This document shows positions 1 through 13,194 of a DNA stretch of 64,000 nucleotides, piece by piece. The DNA is from Acanthaster planci. Lineage: Eukaryota; Echinodermata; Asteroidea; Valvatida; Acanthasteridae. The notes below the pieces were generated by a model, which saw nothing but the letters and a program-made list of their open reading frames with translations, did no database searches and had not been told where the DNA came from. Numbering within the stretch: the first letter of the stretch is position 1; every line of letters begins with the position of its first letter. Position numbers and translations under genes: made by a program. The stretch spans positions 321,648 to 385,647 of the forward strand of contig NW_019091401.1 in the NCBI RefSeq assembly GCF_001949145.1, given 5' to 3'.

Positions 1-1808
1 TGAAATGACATGGTACATTAAGTACGGGTTCTTGTCCGTACTGGAAGGCTCTTCTGCTGGTAGACCAGTGAAATAGTCTGTTTTTGATGAAAACTCAACA
101 TATACTGGTTTTCCTCATGAAAGAGGAAAGTACTGGCAGTTCTTACTTGGTTGATCTCTGTACCATTAGGTGAAGCAATGTGTGTATTGTCCTTGTATTG
201 TACATGTAGGCTACCTGTACCGGTAGGTAACGATCCTGATGATGAATACGTATACAGGTACATGTACACTGTGTATCATTTCTGCTCTTTAGGAACGATA
301 GCCCTGTGTCATTAATAAAAACACTTTCTCAACACAGCATCAGGAGAATGATGCCTGCATTGTACAGCACGACATGTAGCTGCAAATTGAGCTCCACAGA
401 GCGATGTCTTGCCTGTGCATGATTTGCACGCAGACGCACCTGTGTTTTGCACATCACTGTTAAATCTACAAGTGTACACACCAGTTGGCGTTATGTAAAC
501 TGCATTTTGGATCAGACGTCACATATTACCGTTACCCGGGATCCAGGAAATGGAGGTTGTTCTGAGTGCTCTTGGTGCTGCTGTCAACTTGTGTCTGTAG
601 ATCATTTCGCAACGTGTACGTGGCATTGATTTTTGGATGGAGCAAAAGTAGGTTGTCCTATTTTTGCAGTGTTGGCTTCTTTATTTCAAAAGACCTGTAT
701 GGAAATTGTATGCTTGATTCAGTTTGTAGGTGATAGTCAAGTGCCTTTAGTACAACGGAACTTACCTTGTTTTCTGGGGATATTTCTACCTTCATTTGCT
801 AGCTGGCTGTACGTTAATAAGATTTTGTTCTGAAAATTGCTTTGTCTTTAGATAACATATGATTCTGATTACAGCTGCAGTATTCACTTGCTGAAATTAC
901 ATGTAAGTGACTTTTGACATGCCATGTAGACAAGGTTGGATGATTTGTAAATTGCAATATGTACACCAGTTCTGGCAAGAGCTGATAATCCGTCAATCCA
1001 CATGCCTTGGATAAAGTATGCCGTGTTCCTCTGCGCCATAACATTACTGGACTGTGAACTATTTTCAGAAGCACAGGGGATTGACCATGATTGACACCAT
1101 TTGAACTCACAGTCAAGTAGAAGAGTACTAACGTCACTGGGATTGTCAGAAAGATGCGGGTGTTGTTTTGGAGTAGGCTACCCACTAGCGATTACTCGCC
1201 ACTATCTCTTGAGAAGCTTCTCTGTTTATTCATTGCCCCTGGTGGGTAACATCTATCATCATGTCAGAACTGTGAAATAACTTTCTGAGAAAGAGGAGGA
1301 TGTCTTAAAATTACAAATCCTCAATATAATGTCGTAAACTTGTCACCTCTTTGCCCGCATCCTTGCAAGAGATAAACAATGGCATCACTCAGCAATATAT
1401 TCCGCCTTGATCGTGGATCATATGACGTGTTTAAAACACAGAAGAGGGAGCTTGATGCAGCACAACAAAATGTCAAGATGGCAACACACAGGTAAAAAAC
1501 ATGTGTTTTGTACGTGTTTAATGTTTGTTTTTGTTTTTTAAAGTACATTGATCACTAGAAGTGTTGCTTAAGGGGAAAAGCCGATGTGATGAAGGTCCCA
1601 AAGCCAATTAAAATGATCTGCAGATGTTCACCAGTGTTGGAAAGATATGAATTCTTACGCATCAACATGATCAAGTATTAAGCCTTGTGAGTATAATATA
1701 TGCAAATATGGCAGGATTTGCATTTTTTCTGCATCTCAGTATTTTTAGCTGAAATTCTGGATATATGTAGAGTTTACTCATTCAGGTTTTGCCCTTTTTT
1801 GCACTCTG
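1..1808. other. non-coding stretch, no gene seen
   Basis: AT-rich sequence with no exon that has convincing splice borders. Open frames here are short and look like chance. A TACCGGTA-type motif lies near 216. It is probably intergenic or 5' intronic sequence of the + strand gene that follows. Confidence 0.5.
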
Positions 1809-1810
1809 TA

Positions 1811-2055
1811 CAGGGTGTCCACATAAAAAGAATACCGAGATAAAAATTGCTGCAATAGCAAAACTACTTTATATATGGGAAAGAGAAATATATCTCTAGA
1901 AAGGGCAGAATGCCGTCTTTTTAATGGTATACAGCTTGTGATGTTATTGACACAGATGAGTGAACAAACTAGACTGGTGTTAAGGGTACTGAAATCGGCA
2001 CGGTGACAAGTTTAAGGCTAGACCATCTCGGTATACTTTTTATATGGACACCCTG
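1811..2055. mobile_element. mariner-like MITE, 245 bp, TA target duplication
   Basis: The ends are near-perfect inverted repeats of about 33 bp that start CAGGGTGTCCA and differ at about two positions between the arms. The element is flanked by TA on each side (1809-1810 and 2056-2057). A CAGGGTGTCC terminus and a TA duplication are typical of Tc1/mariner DNA transposons. The interior has no transposase-like frame, so this is a non-autonomous deletion derivative. The inverted repeats and TA flanks are seen directly; the superfamily is inferred from the termini. Confidence 0.8.
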
Positions 2056-2057
2056 TA

Positions 2058-3795
2058 TAAGACGCCATGTAAAGGATTCACTTAAAACAACATTGTTAGG
2101 TAATTCATGTATTTTTACATGTCTGTGGTTTATTTTAAAAATGCCCTGAAAAATCACAGTATTTTATTGTTGCAATGCTTCATTACACTCCTTTGCTGCA
2201 TATTTTGTGGGTTTTGTTCCCCCATCCCATGCCTGAATTGTCAAAATTAAATGTTCAAAGGCGTCCTTTGTATATGTTTGTTAACATTTGAATTTGAACT
2301 GATGTTAAAATTACAAGTGCTGATTGAGAAACCATTTAGAGTAATGTAAATAAGCTACAGTACATTATACCCAGACAGTAATGACTAATGCGATAAGCCA
2401 TTTAAATATTTTTCCTGAGGAGAGAAGAAATGTACGTAAATGTAAGTGGGGCTTGAGTTGCTACAAAAAAACAAACAAAACCCCCTAAAAACTGCTCTTG
2501 TGATGTCTGCTGGAGGTAAGAGTTACAGTAGCTTTCCTGGAGAAGATTTTGCAGTAATGGCTTTGTGAGTGTGTTTAATTTCACCCTGCTAGTCACATGC
2601 ACACTTACTGGTACATGTTGCTTTTCATGCAAGTACATGTACATGTACATGTATTCATTAAAAGCCTGTAGGATCTGGAGCGAGCCAGAAATCTAATGAT
2701 GAGTACCAAATAATTGATGCCCATTTGGACTGAATACTGAAATTCTGTTTTATGTTTAATTAAAAAACCAATTACTGGAAACAATCTCAAAAGATGCCTT
2801 TATGTGTATGTCAGTAAATGATATGAAACATGCTTTCTCTAATTAGTGATACTTGCAGGGGAGTGCTAAAATGAAACTTGACTTTTCAATATGCGGCTTT
2901 AGGTTTCTTTTGTTTCCTAAAATCATTAACATAAATGTATCGAATCTTACATTTAATTGCTGTTGTTCCAGACAGTGGGAAGAGACTCAACAGGCCTTGT
3001 ATTATGTTTACTGCAGTTAGAACTGTCCACGTTTTTGTATTCATCTTCCCTTTCTGTGCAAATCAGGTGCTTTCCTCAATTCCCTATTATCTGCATTGAC
3101 CAGATCAAAATCTGAATTGATTTCCTAACTGCGATATCCCCCCTTTGCCAAATACCATCTACTCTACCAGCCCGGAACAAGCTTTTACTTCACCTGTCAT
3201 TCTTCATACTGATGGTATAACTTTCAAAAGGAATCACAGTAATGACAATGGAGTGAAATTCTGATATTAGAGGTAGAACAAAAGAAAAGGAAACTTGAAT
3301 CTACTTAATTTGCTGTCTGTTGAATCAATAATGCCTTTTTACTGATCGTGATTCCAGAAGCAGTTCAAGGTACCAGTACATTTATGTACCTCATAACATC
3401 TCAAGTCATCCATGATATTGTTAAAACTGAATGGACAAGGTGATAAATTTCCAGATCTATTTGTACATGGACAAATATGGCACGTAACGTGTGCATTTAT
3501 GCATGCAGAGTGTTATATACATGTACATGTACCCTACATTTTACTTGTCTGCATTTTTGTCAAGATCATAACAGATTGATCTTTAAATTGCTTTGATTTA
3601 TCAGGATCTTTTCATTTTGGGGATTGTTTGTTATTTTCGTGATTAAAAAAATCTTCTGCATTTTTAGATGTTTAATCATCAAGTTTCTAAATTCTTTGCA
3701 CTTTATAGAAAACAAAACCAAGTTCAAGATTTGAGGTCATAGACACTTGGGAGAGAACTGAGCCTTGTTATTCATAAACAACTAAGACAGGTCAT
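2058..3795. other. non-coding stretch
   Basis: No supported exon. A run of ACATGT palindromes lies at 2632-2653 and another at 3518-3532. A possible acceptor near 2970 opens a frame of about 30 codons, but nothing else supports it. Confidence 0.45.
2632..2653. repeat. ACATGT palindrome run
   Basis: Tandem (GTACAT)n of about 22 bp. It is one of many scattered copies of a self-complementary 6-mer repeat; others of 12 bp or more lie at 3518, 5695, 9953, 10688, 11836, 43256, 60701 and 62497. Confidence 0.8.
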
Positions 3796-4040
3796 GGTCA
3801 TTCTATAAATTCTGTTCTAAAATGTGACATTTTTGTGTCCCTGGTACACCAGACCTGTATAATTTTACATGAAAATATACTGAAATTGATTTCAAACTAT
3901 TTGTATTTGTTTGGGAGGTAATTTGCATGAATTTATCACTCCTGGAAATTAGACAATGTGTTCTGAACTGACATGTACAAAATGATGTCAGATGTGACAG
4001 GGACATGAAAAACATTTGACTCCTCATTTATAGAATGACC
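3796..4040 (-). mobile_element. MITE with GGTCATTCTATAAAT ends, copy 1
   Basis: The left end reads GGTCATTCTATAAAT and the right end is its complement ending at 4040. The interior is recognisably the reverse complement of the element at 6861-7115. Both share a block around a 'GAAATTGATTTCAAACTA' stretch and a neighbouring 'GTAATTTGCA' stretch in opposite orientation. There is no coding capacity. It is a non-autonomous DNA element of unidentified superfamily. Confidence 0.75.
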
Positions 4041-6402
4041 CTTTAGCCATTGCTATTGGTCGAGAGATTGTCATGTGGCCAGTCTTAACCGGTTGATGAA
4101 GCACTGGTTGATTGTGTGTAGTACTTGCTACCAATTCCATCCAAGGAGATTATTTCTCACTAATCACAAGAGGAACATACCGTAATATGGCTAAGGGGCT
4201 TGTGAAAGAACTAATGTTGTTAAACAAAATTGTTGAAGATTTTAAATTTTATATTTTGACTTGGTTGCTCCAAAGGTACTGGTATTTAGTAATGGGAGTA
4301 CATGTACATATAAATATATGCTTGACTGGTTTCATTAAGACCTACTCGAGAGAATGGGCATCATCAGTGTCCATTCTCCTGAGCTGGTCTTCAGTGAATG
4401 TTTAAGACTAATCGTGTATACTATTCCTTCATAAATTCAAGGGCATGAAATATGGCATATTTCATTATTATTGTTACAACCCCTAGCTGGATCAACCTCT
4501 CTTCATCCCATTATATCATTGGGGATGAGGATATGGAAGTCAACCCTGAGCTTCAGCACATCACTTATGTCAATCATTTACAAAGGCAATGCCAAACATT
4601 AACTTGTCATCTTTGCAGAGGTGATTTGGGCTGACAGATGCCATACATGGACATGATTTGTGGTGTATACTATCCGCTTATAACCAACAGTCTGTCTGCC
4701 CTTAAAGCCATTGTTGAACTTTCACAATCATTAATGTCCCATCTTCAATGGCATCAGGGAAGAGCAAGTCACATACGTACTTGGCTTTCATCTGGATCAG
4801 CTTACCTACACATTTGATACATATACATGTGCAATGCATGAGTGTTTCTTGTTTGTCGCCAACTCGAAATTGCACATTTGAATGAAATATTAGATGTTTG
4901 GTATCAAAGCTGGCATACATGTAATTTGGAATTACATATACATGTACCGGTAGTGTAGTCTTGCAGTTGACACAAAAATCCTAAATTTGACAGTGTACAG
5001 AGACGTGTACCGGTATATGTACAAGTACATACTACAGAATGTACCACATTTACAATGTATTTGGACTCCTTGATTTTTGCTGGGTTTTACATATCACTTG
5101 ATTCACATAATAAGCCATATTTATAATTTACACACAAAGACTGTGTATTTAGTAATGTAGATTTGTAGGCTTGCATGTAGGGATTGTAATTTTCAAAGGC
5201 AACACACGGGACATTGTGGCCTATTTACTTTCCTCATTAGTCGTCACAAGAACCGTACATGTACATCGTATTCATTCACGAAAAGAGCTTTATGTTTGCA
5301 CAAACCTTAGCTACAGGTTTTGCTACAGTTACCCTAAAGATTGGCAGAAAGCTTTTATTCTGTTATGAAGATATACATACGTGAAGTTTGGGTCCATGTG
5401 ATTGAATAAAACAAAACTGAAAATAAAAAAAGACAATTGTAAAGGTACATGTACTAAATACATGGTGGTGATCAAGACACAATGTACATATGTCATGTAC
5501 ATGAACACATTCCAGTCACACAAATGATTTACAATGAATCGCTCATCGGATTTTCAAGTGATTGATTGTAATGTAACAAAGGTAACAGAAATGCATGCTC
5601 ATATTTTAGTCACAGGAAGTAATACGTGTAGGCTTATACTTACATGTATTGTTTATCCATAATGTACCATACATGGTGTAGGTACCTGATTACCTACATG
5701 TACATGTATGTGTACATCTTTGTCAGTGACAATATACACATCAAACCTGTTGACCCACACTGTAAGATGGAAATGGATACCACCGGTATTTAATCTGTCC
5801 TTGGAATCCCAAGTTCATGTATTGGTAATGATTGATAAATACATACACGTACATGTACATACAGGCTGTCTGTGGTTTGGCAGAAGTCAGAACACCTGTA
5901 GCACCCAACGATGAAAAAAATCCATAATTACTATCTGCTGAGCAATTGATTCAAGGCAGGAAAAAGTGATTATCACCCAACAAATGATTATTTGTCATGC
6001 AAAGAGCTTTTCTTAATTTTCTTTTGCCAAAACAGGAAAGATTGGACAAAGCTCAGTAAATTAAAGGCACCAAATATACAACTCTTCAAATACAGAGCAG
6101 AAACCTTATACAGAGCATTTACGTAGTAAAATTAGCCATTCTCTTACTTTGATCAGTTTATTATTTTGATCATCTGCTGAAACCTGTCAAGAAGATTTCA
6201 TTTTCAGAATCGTGCTTTTTTCCCCTCTTTTCTGACTGTAGAAATTTGGAAAGCAGATGATGTGCTTTTAGTTTTGTTTTCAAGAAATTGCGTTTTTTTA
6301 GCACTTCATTTTTTTGGACAACATGTATCTGTGTACGAGGACTTGTGATGTCCGTGGCATGTAAACCCAAATGTCCTCTCTCTTGTTTTCTATACTGTGT
6401 AG
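4041..6402. other. non-coding stretch
   Basis: AT-rich, probably intronic or upstream of the exon at 6403. It holds many ACATGT and ACCGGTA motifs (4945, 5010, 5446, 5695) and the small foldback at 4337-4391. No exon with good borders is seen. Confidence 0.45.
4337..4391. repeat. small foldback related to 60046-60202
   Basis: The two arms are complementary over about 22 bp with three to four mismatches. They begin AAGACC and contain GAGAATGG, with a loop of about 11 bp. The arm sequence resembles the inner arms of the long hairpin at 60046-60202 (AAGACC, CTC, GAGAATG), so both probably belong to one foldback family. Confidence 0.6.
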
Positions 6403-6554
6403 TGAGAATACCCATAAGCCTGTCTGCCGATCACTGACAGCGCCGTCTATGTCCGTTCCCCCTGTGGAAGATGAGGCCAGCAAACCTCTTCCAAGACCAA
6501 AACCTCCACTAGGACCCCGGGTTTCAGCACCTTTGTTGGGCATCTCAAGTGCAG
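6403..6554 (+). CDS. internal coding exon, proline-rich (unidentified protein)
   Basis: A 152-bp exon candidate preceded by an acceptor (TGTGTAG) and followed by a consensus donor (GTAAGT). It enters with the third base of a codon and leaves after the first. The 50 codons encode a Ser/Pro-rich segment with a PLPRPKPPLGP stretch, a plausible SH3- or WW-type ligand but otherwise low complexity. GC content is higher than in the flanks. It leaves in the phase that the exon at 25568 needs, so the two may be neighbours across a 19-kb intron. I do not recognise the family. The upstream continuation is not identified; either it lies before the window or I missed a short exon. Confidence 0.55.
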
Positions 6555-6860
6555 GTAAGTCTACTCTTAGTTCTCATTGCTTGGGACCATTTGTGGTGAT
6601 ACGCAGTGATTGATACCCTATAGGAGTGACTATTTAAATTTGGAGTTGTACAAGAGAAGAATCATCAGTAGATGCCAGAGTTGCAGTGGAGTCATGCCAA
6701 GTTATGACCAGACAATCAGCAGTCTGTCACAAGTCATCCACTGTCAAGTCACAGACCATTCAAATGAACGACCTGTCAGAGACATGTTCTTTTGCTCTCT
6801 GTCACTGTTCATCCCCTATTTGACTGATTTGTGATTGACTGAAATACAACATTGGCTTTA

Positions 6861-7115
6861 GGGTCATTCTATAAATTTGCGGTCCATTTATTCCCATTCC
6901 TGTTATGTTAGGCCTTTGATTTTGTATGTTTAGAACTCATTGTTTAATTACCAAGACTGAATAAGTACTGCAAATTACCTGCCAAACAAATAAAAATAGT
7001 TTGAAATCAATTTCAGTGATACATCCCTTGTCAAACTTGTCAGATGGTACACATGTCAGAGGTAACAGGGACAGAAAAATGTCACACGTTTGACCCCAAA
7101 TGTATAGAATGACCC
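6861..7115 (+). mobile_element. MITE with GGGTCATTCTATAAAT ends, copy 2
   Basis: Starts GGGTCATTCTATAAAT and ends with TATAGAATGACCC. The interior matches the 3796-4040 element in reverse complement, including the TGAAATCAATTTCA block. About 255 bp with no coding frame. It lies in the putative first intron. Confidence 0.75.
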
Positions 7116-8244
7116 TTCAGTTAATTGCAGAAATTTTGCAACTTTGTGCTAGTTCATAAGTGAATTATTCTGTGGAGGCAGTAGTGCCATTCTGATGTTG
7201 TACCTGGAGAGGTGATTCGTGTACAGATGTATGTTAATTGCATGCATGTTGAGAAAAAATGAGGGGTGAATTCTATGGGAGAGCGAAAGAGGTTTTTGAT
7301 GAGACCATAGAGGTACTGTAAAAGGCAAAATTTATTCCTAGGTGATTATTTCAGAAAAGGATAACAATGGAGGATTTTGATTGAATGCTCTGAGTAAATG
7401 AGGAGTGAAAGAGCTTGATACTGAATTGATCTTACTATAAGCAGCAGGATATGCAAATATATCGACAAAGGAGAGAAGGGTTTAGCTTTCATGAGATTAA
7501 CAGGTTTAGGGACTTCTGATTAAGTTCCTTTGAGAACACTTAATAAGGGAGTAAATGCTTATAAACAGCATGTGCAAAAATTGGGTTTGTGTATCAGAAA
7601 GGCAACGGCAAGATGTGCGTTGGTAGATTTCAGAGCCTTTGAAGTAACCATGATTTTGTGGAAGGGAAAAGAGTTCCTTGTGTTACTGTTCTGTTAACTT
7701 ACAAATGGCTAGTATCGAAGCATCGAGGAATGCTACTTATTGAAGTTTGTAGGAATGGATTGTGCACCTTGAAGGCACAGATTTGAAACTGTTGGGCTTG
7801 AGCAACCGTGCCTCCTTAAAAAGTCCCATGAAGAAATGTTCTGTACCTGAAAATTAGAAATGTCACAGTACTTACAGTCTGTGCATTTTTATACAAACTG
7901 ATAACTGTAGAACATTCCACTTACCTGTGGCATGGCCTTTTACTTGTATGACTAACCATTCCAAAATGATCCTGAATCAGGCAATTTCCATATAACTATT
8001 CTTCAAAATCACTCATATAAGATTCAACATAATCCTAAGTAATTTTTTTTGTCTGCAGAAACCTTTAAAGTTATGGAATTTGCACTGTTCTTCAATGTCT
8101 GTTAGTATCATTTTCAGATAATAAGTCATGCCATAGTCCTACTCTTTCAGCTTCGTTTTGGAATGGGGATCACAAATGAAAATCCACTCAAACTCCAGTA
8201 AATAGCCACAGTTTGAAAACGTCATTTTTGAAGTCCCACCAGTC

Positions 8245-8365
8245 TTGTTCTTTAGTTTTGGGGACATACCCACAATATTTTACCTATTTTGTGGGGACCT
8301 AAAATGTTTTACAGACAGAGAAATGTTCCCACAACTTGGTTCTAATTTGCCTAAAAAGAGGCTTT
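8245..8365 (+). repeat. interspersed repeat (GTGGGGAC family), copy 1
   Basis: Shares an ordered set of blocks with 32728-32825 and 58350-58470: a GGGGACA start, a 'TTTTGTGGGGAC' block, 'AATGTT', then 'GAGAAATGTTCCCACAA' and 'CTTGGTTC'. It lies directly before the foldback at 8381, so the two could be parts of one composite element, although the foldback occurs alone at 38526. Confidence 0.7.
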
Positions 8366-8380
8366 ATGTGTGTGTGATCG

Positions 8381-8460
8381 TATAGTCGCCAGGTCCCTTA
8401 TTTCGCCACTTACTGTGAAAACCAATCAGACTTTGAGAAATGAGGGACCTGGTGACTATA
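8381..8460. mobile_element. short foldback element, copy 1
   Basis: The left arm begins TATAGTCGCCAGGTCCCTTA and the right arm is its near complement ending GGTGACTATA, with arms of about 24 bp in an 80-bp element. The same arms occur at 38526-38629 around a longer, partly different middle. This fits a non-autonomous inverted-repeat element. Confidence 0.75.
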
Positions 8461-11400
8461 TCGTCATGCACGTTACCAACAATGTCAGGCAACCTGTCTC
8501 ACAAATGCCTAACAGTCTGCCTGTTTCAAAGCCTAAGGCTTTTGAATGGAAATAAAAAGGATCATTTATATGCATTATCTCATTAGAATTATGTTGCAGT
8601 GTTTTGCATACTTGAAGTATGTGATCATCCTTAGAGACTGCCTAATACAGCACTTGAACAGTGCCCTCTGCTGACCTGGTATGACTACTCTTTGATAAAT
8701 GTCAGCTTTTGAGAGAAGTGAGCCCTCTGTGGTTCATTTCTGGTCAGTTGGTCGAATGCAATACTGGTAATAAATTATTATTTTATGTTGGTGGAAAACA
8801 TTCATATTATCGTGTACTGATCGTCAATAAAAATTTGACTGATCTAAATTCGAAAGAAACCTTTTGTTCAGTCATACTGTGTACCGTACTGATGAGGGAA
8901 ACAACTTCTGTTCATATGAAACCTACTGTATCAGATTTGCAACATTTATTCTTTATTATACCTGTACATTATTATTTGGTATATTTCTTAGAGAATCAAA
9001 ATTGTAGTTTACCTAGGTGTTACTCCATTATTGCGTACAAGCTGGGCTGCTCGTACTGGTCTACTCATACATGTACCATGTTTACTCTTACACATGTACA
9101 TTTAGTGCCTAATGAATGAAAGAGTTCTAAGAATACATGCAGGATATTCATGAGCTTTGATTGTTTTTATAACATACTCATGAAACCATCTGATTTGAAT
9201 GTACCAGTGTATATTTGCACTGAAAGCAATATTCTTTCTTAAATGATGGCTGTGTACATGTGCTATATTCAACAAAGAGACGGGTTCATACCTGTTTAGC
9301 AAAAGGTTTCTGTCAAGAAATAAATTTGTATGGTTGGTTTATGAAAAGTCCTTCCTTCTTTTTTTTCTTTATATACCGGTAGACTAATATGATTTGATGC
9401 CATAACTGCAGTGGCACCGCACTCATGCACACTATTGTTCAGCTTGACGCGTGCGTGCATTGGCAAATCGCGACACCCTTCGAAGAGGCATGTAACACAC
9501 GTGTACCACCTGTAGATTAGCATTGCGCCATTGCAGTAATGGCTTCTTATTCTGGCTGTCAAATTACACCATAACTTAATACATATATACTGTAGGTACG
9601 TGCAGTCATTGAAGTTTTAGTCATTAGCACAATGTACATGTAGTGTATTAATACACAACTCGTGTTGCTGGGAGACCCTTCCCCTACTCACTAATGGGTA
9701 ACGAAAATAGTCATCATTAGTATAGTAGTACAGAAAAAGATTTCTCAGAAATTCTGGAACCTTCCTAAAAGCATTGAAACAAACTGGAATTTCCACATGC
9801 CCATTAGAATCTGTTGCTTTTTAGGCATATTTTACTTCGGAGCTACAGTTATAGCCCTGTAATTGAGCTGGCTTGTATGGCATTGATCAGATTTGTTGCT
9901 CTGTAAATGACACAGTATGACTAGTTTGCACACAGGCAACTTTGCACGCGTGCATGTACATGTACATATACCACATGCCTTGCACATATATGTAGCGGGC
10001 AAGGTTGCTCCATGATCAAGTGTCTGAAATCTTAATGTAGTGAAATGAGATGATCGATTCGGATGAGGAAGTATCTCTCTGAATCTTTATGAGCAAGGCT
10101 TATGTTTTACACCAAAGTTATGAAACTCATCCTGACATCTTTATTTTAATGTTAAATTGTGTAATCTTACTTATGTGTCTGAATTATAGCCATATCCTCA
10201 GGGCCCAGGATAATTGAACAAGCGTACATCTTAACTCTTCTATGTCATCACTTTCTCATATTTTTTTAACAACTTACATGTATGCACGTGCTAGTTTATT
10301 ACTCTGCATTCATATTCACTCAGTGGCTGCCAAAGTTGCAAGATTCATGACCATCTCGTAAAATAAATGCACAGGTGCAGGCATTAACTTTTTTCATGTG
10401 GAATCTTGATACTGGTGAACATCTCAGTGCATCTAGGCATCAAGTCTGCTGAGTGATATTTGACTGGCACTTGTGAAGGCAACATGAGCTTGAAGAGAAT
10501 TGTCCTGTGGGAAGTTTGAGTGAGCAAATTATTTGGAAAGGAGCAAGGCATATTGACCAATTGAAGTGGTGCTGTTACTCATGGTACACAATACTAAATG
10601 TACGCTGTATTGATGTACATGTATGTACTTTCTGCATTGGACATGTAAGAACATGTAATGCAACAGTTACATTTCAGTATTAGTAATACATGTACATGTA
10701 CATGTAGTATCTCTTATCAAAAAGTGACTTTAATCAGCCAGTGAAATTCCATACTTACATTTGTACAAGTACATCTGTTAATATCAGTTCAAGCAAGAAT
10801 TAGTGTTGTATGTACATGTTCATGACAGACGAATCCCATTTAATCGACACATTTAGGGAAAAGAGCCTAAATTCTTACCTTCATTCTTTGTCTCGAGTGT
10901 TTTCATTCCTTCCCTGTGCATTTCTCTGAATCCATTTGAACTTTGTAAGCGATAGCTGATAATCTATTTACCTGTCTAGACTATCACGTCTTTGATATTG
11001 TAGTTGGAATTTTTTCCATTTGTCACATTGGATATTACCTCTTGTATTACATTCTGTTTCATTGAAGTATAAAACTTTGGGCTATTTTGTTACGTTTCTA
11101 GTCATATAAAGGAGGACACTACTGGTGTATACTGGGATCTCCAACTGGCCATTTCTGTACCTTGGTTCTTCAGCCTGTATATTTTGGTCATTTTTGCTAA
11201 CTTAACTCATCAGCTTAGAAAATTGGCCTTTATGCATTTGTTCAATTAGTTCTTGTTATTTTTTTCAGTTACTAATTGTATTTGTCAAATTAGCGAAATT
11301 CATATTTGTTATTGTTTTTTACTTAAGTCAAGGTTTTCCTGTGCATGTGTAAACTGATATGATAATTGATGCTCCCATGAAAAGACAGTAAACGTGATTT

Positions 11401-12297
11401 TTTTCCATGGGTTTTTAAACACTCTAATGGATAGTGGAAGGTAGATTAATTGAATACATTATTTTCCATGTGTTCCGATGAAATATTAACAAAGTTGCGA
11501 ATTGATGTGTGAACATTATTCATACATTTACTTTTGAAATGACATTCATGTACTTCATACCGTGTATCCCGCCAATAACCCTTGTGTGGAAGATGATATA
11601 AACCCACACAAATTATTTACTAGAAAAGAAAGGGCAGTCCGAATATCTGGAGGAAATGAAACCAGTAAATATGTGAAAGAGACACTCATTTGGAAATATG
11701 CATTTGACAATCCCAGCTCTATGCTGGCAGTTGAGGGAGTAGGTCAGAATTATAATAGATTGAGAACCATTTCAGGTGTTCATGTACAGACAATGTAATA
11801 AATGAGGATGGCCGGTTTTTGTAAACACAAGTCACTACATGTACATGTAAGTACCCTAATTTCTATTGAGTATCATGTCTTCCAGAAATTACATTCACAG
11901 GAAATATGATAGAGTTCTCCATTTCTTTCCTTCCTGTTTTCCCACATATTAAGTGACAGTATACTTTTAATGAGTCAGATTTAATAAACAGTGATGCTGT
12001 CGCTTGGAGCCAAAATTGCCACCTTTATCATTTATTGAGATTGGAAATATTGCCAATTCCCTTACTCCCTTTCATGTGCTCAGTTGAGTGAATGGCCTGT
12101 CAGGAGTAGACCTTCCCATAAAGATATACATGTAGCAACCATTTTATGCCAAGCTTTAGCATGGGTTCAAGTTTCATTTCTCAGCTACCATACCAGCAGA
12201 GAGGCAGGTTTAGCACTCACAGTGAGTGCACAGCTGTGGTGGACACATTTATGTGACTTCCTGCAAGGATGTTCATTTGTGTGTTAAGAAATGTACA
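8461..12297. other. non-coding stretch up to the gap
   Basis: Probably intron. It contains ACATGT runs at 9953-9967, 10688-10706 and 11836-11849. The open frame at 8709-9119 has no splice or start context and is treated as chance. Confidence 0.45.
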
Positions 12298-13194
12298 NNN
12301 NNNNNNNNNNNNNNNNNNNNNNNNNNNNNNNNNNNNNNNNNNNNNNNNNNNNNNNNNNNNNNNNNNNNNNNNNNNNNNNNNNNNNNNNNNNNNNNNNNNN
12401 NNNNNNNNNNNNNNNNNNNNNNNNNNNNNNNNNNNNNNNNNNNNNNNNNNNNNNNNNNNNNNNNNNNNNNNNNNNNNNNNNNNNNNNNNNNNNNNNNNNN
12501 NNNNNNNNNNNNNNNNNNNNNNNNNNNNNNNNNNNNNNNNNNNNNNNNNNNNNNNNNNNNNNNNNNNNNNNNNNNNNNNNNNNNNNNNNNNNNNNNNNNN
12601 NNNNNNNNNNNNNNNNNNNNNNNNNNNNNNNNNNNNNNNNNNNNNNNNNNNNNNNNNNNNNNNNNNNNNNNNNNNNNNNNNNNNNNNNNNNNNNNNNNNN
12701 NNNNNNNNNNNNNNNNNNNNNNNNNNNNNNNNNNNNNNNNNNNNNNNNNNNNNNNNNNNNNNNNNNNNNNNNNNNNNNNNNNNNNNNNNNNNNNNNNNNN
12801 NNNNNNNNNNNNNNNNNNNNNNNNNNNNNNNNNNNNNNNNNNNNNNNNNNNNNNNNNNNNNNNNNNNNNNNNNNNNNNNNNNNNNNNNNNNNNNNNNNNN
12901 NNNNNNNNNNNNNNNNNNNNNNNNNNNNNNNNNNNNNNNNNNNNNNNNNNNNNNNNNNNNNNNNNNNNNNNNNNNNNNNNNNNNNNNNNNNNNNNNNNNN
13001 NNNNNNNNNNNNNNNNNNNNNNNNNNNNNNNNNNNNNNNNNNNNNNNNNNNNNNNNNNNNNNNNNNNNNNNNNNNNNNNNNNNNNNNNNNNNNNNNNNNN
13101 NNNNNNNNNNNNNNNNNNNNNNNNNNNNNNNNNNNNNNNNNNNNNNNNNNNNNNNNNNNNNNNNNNNNNNNNNNNNNNNNNNNNNNNNNNNNNN
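12298..13194. other. assembly gap (897 N)
   Basis: Unsequenced bases. Nothing can be called here, and frames running through it have no meaning. The flanks are ordinary AT-rich sequence with ACATGT motifs. Confidence 1.

Noticed and set aside
2970-3070. Possible exon after TTGTTCCAG
   Set aside because: Acceptor is fair, but more than one frame is open and the donor (GTGCTT) is weak.
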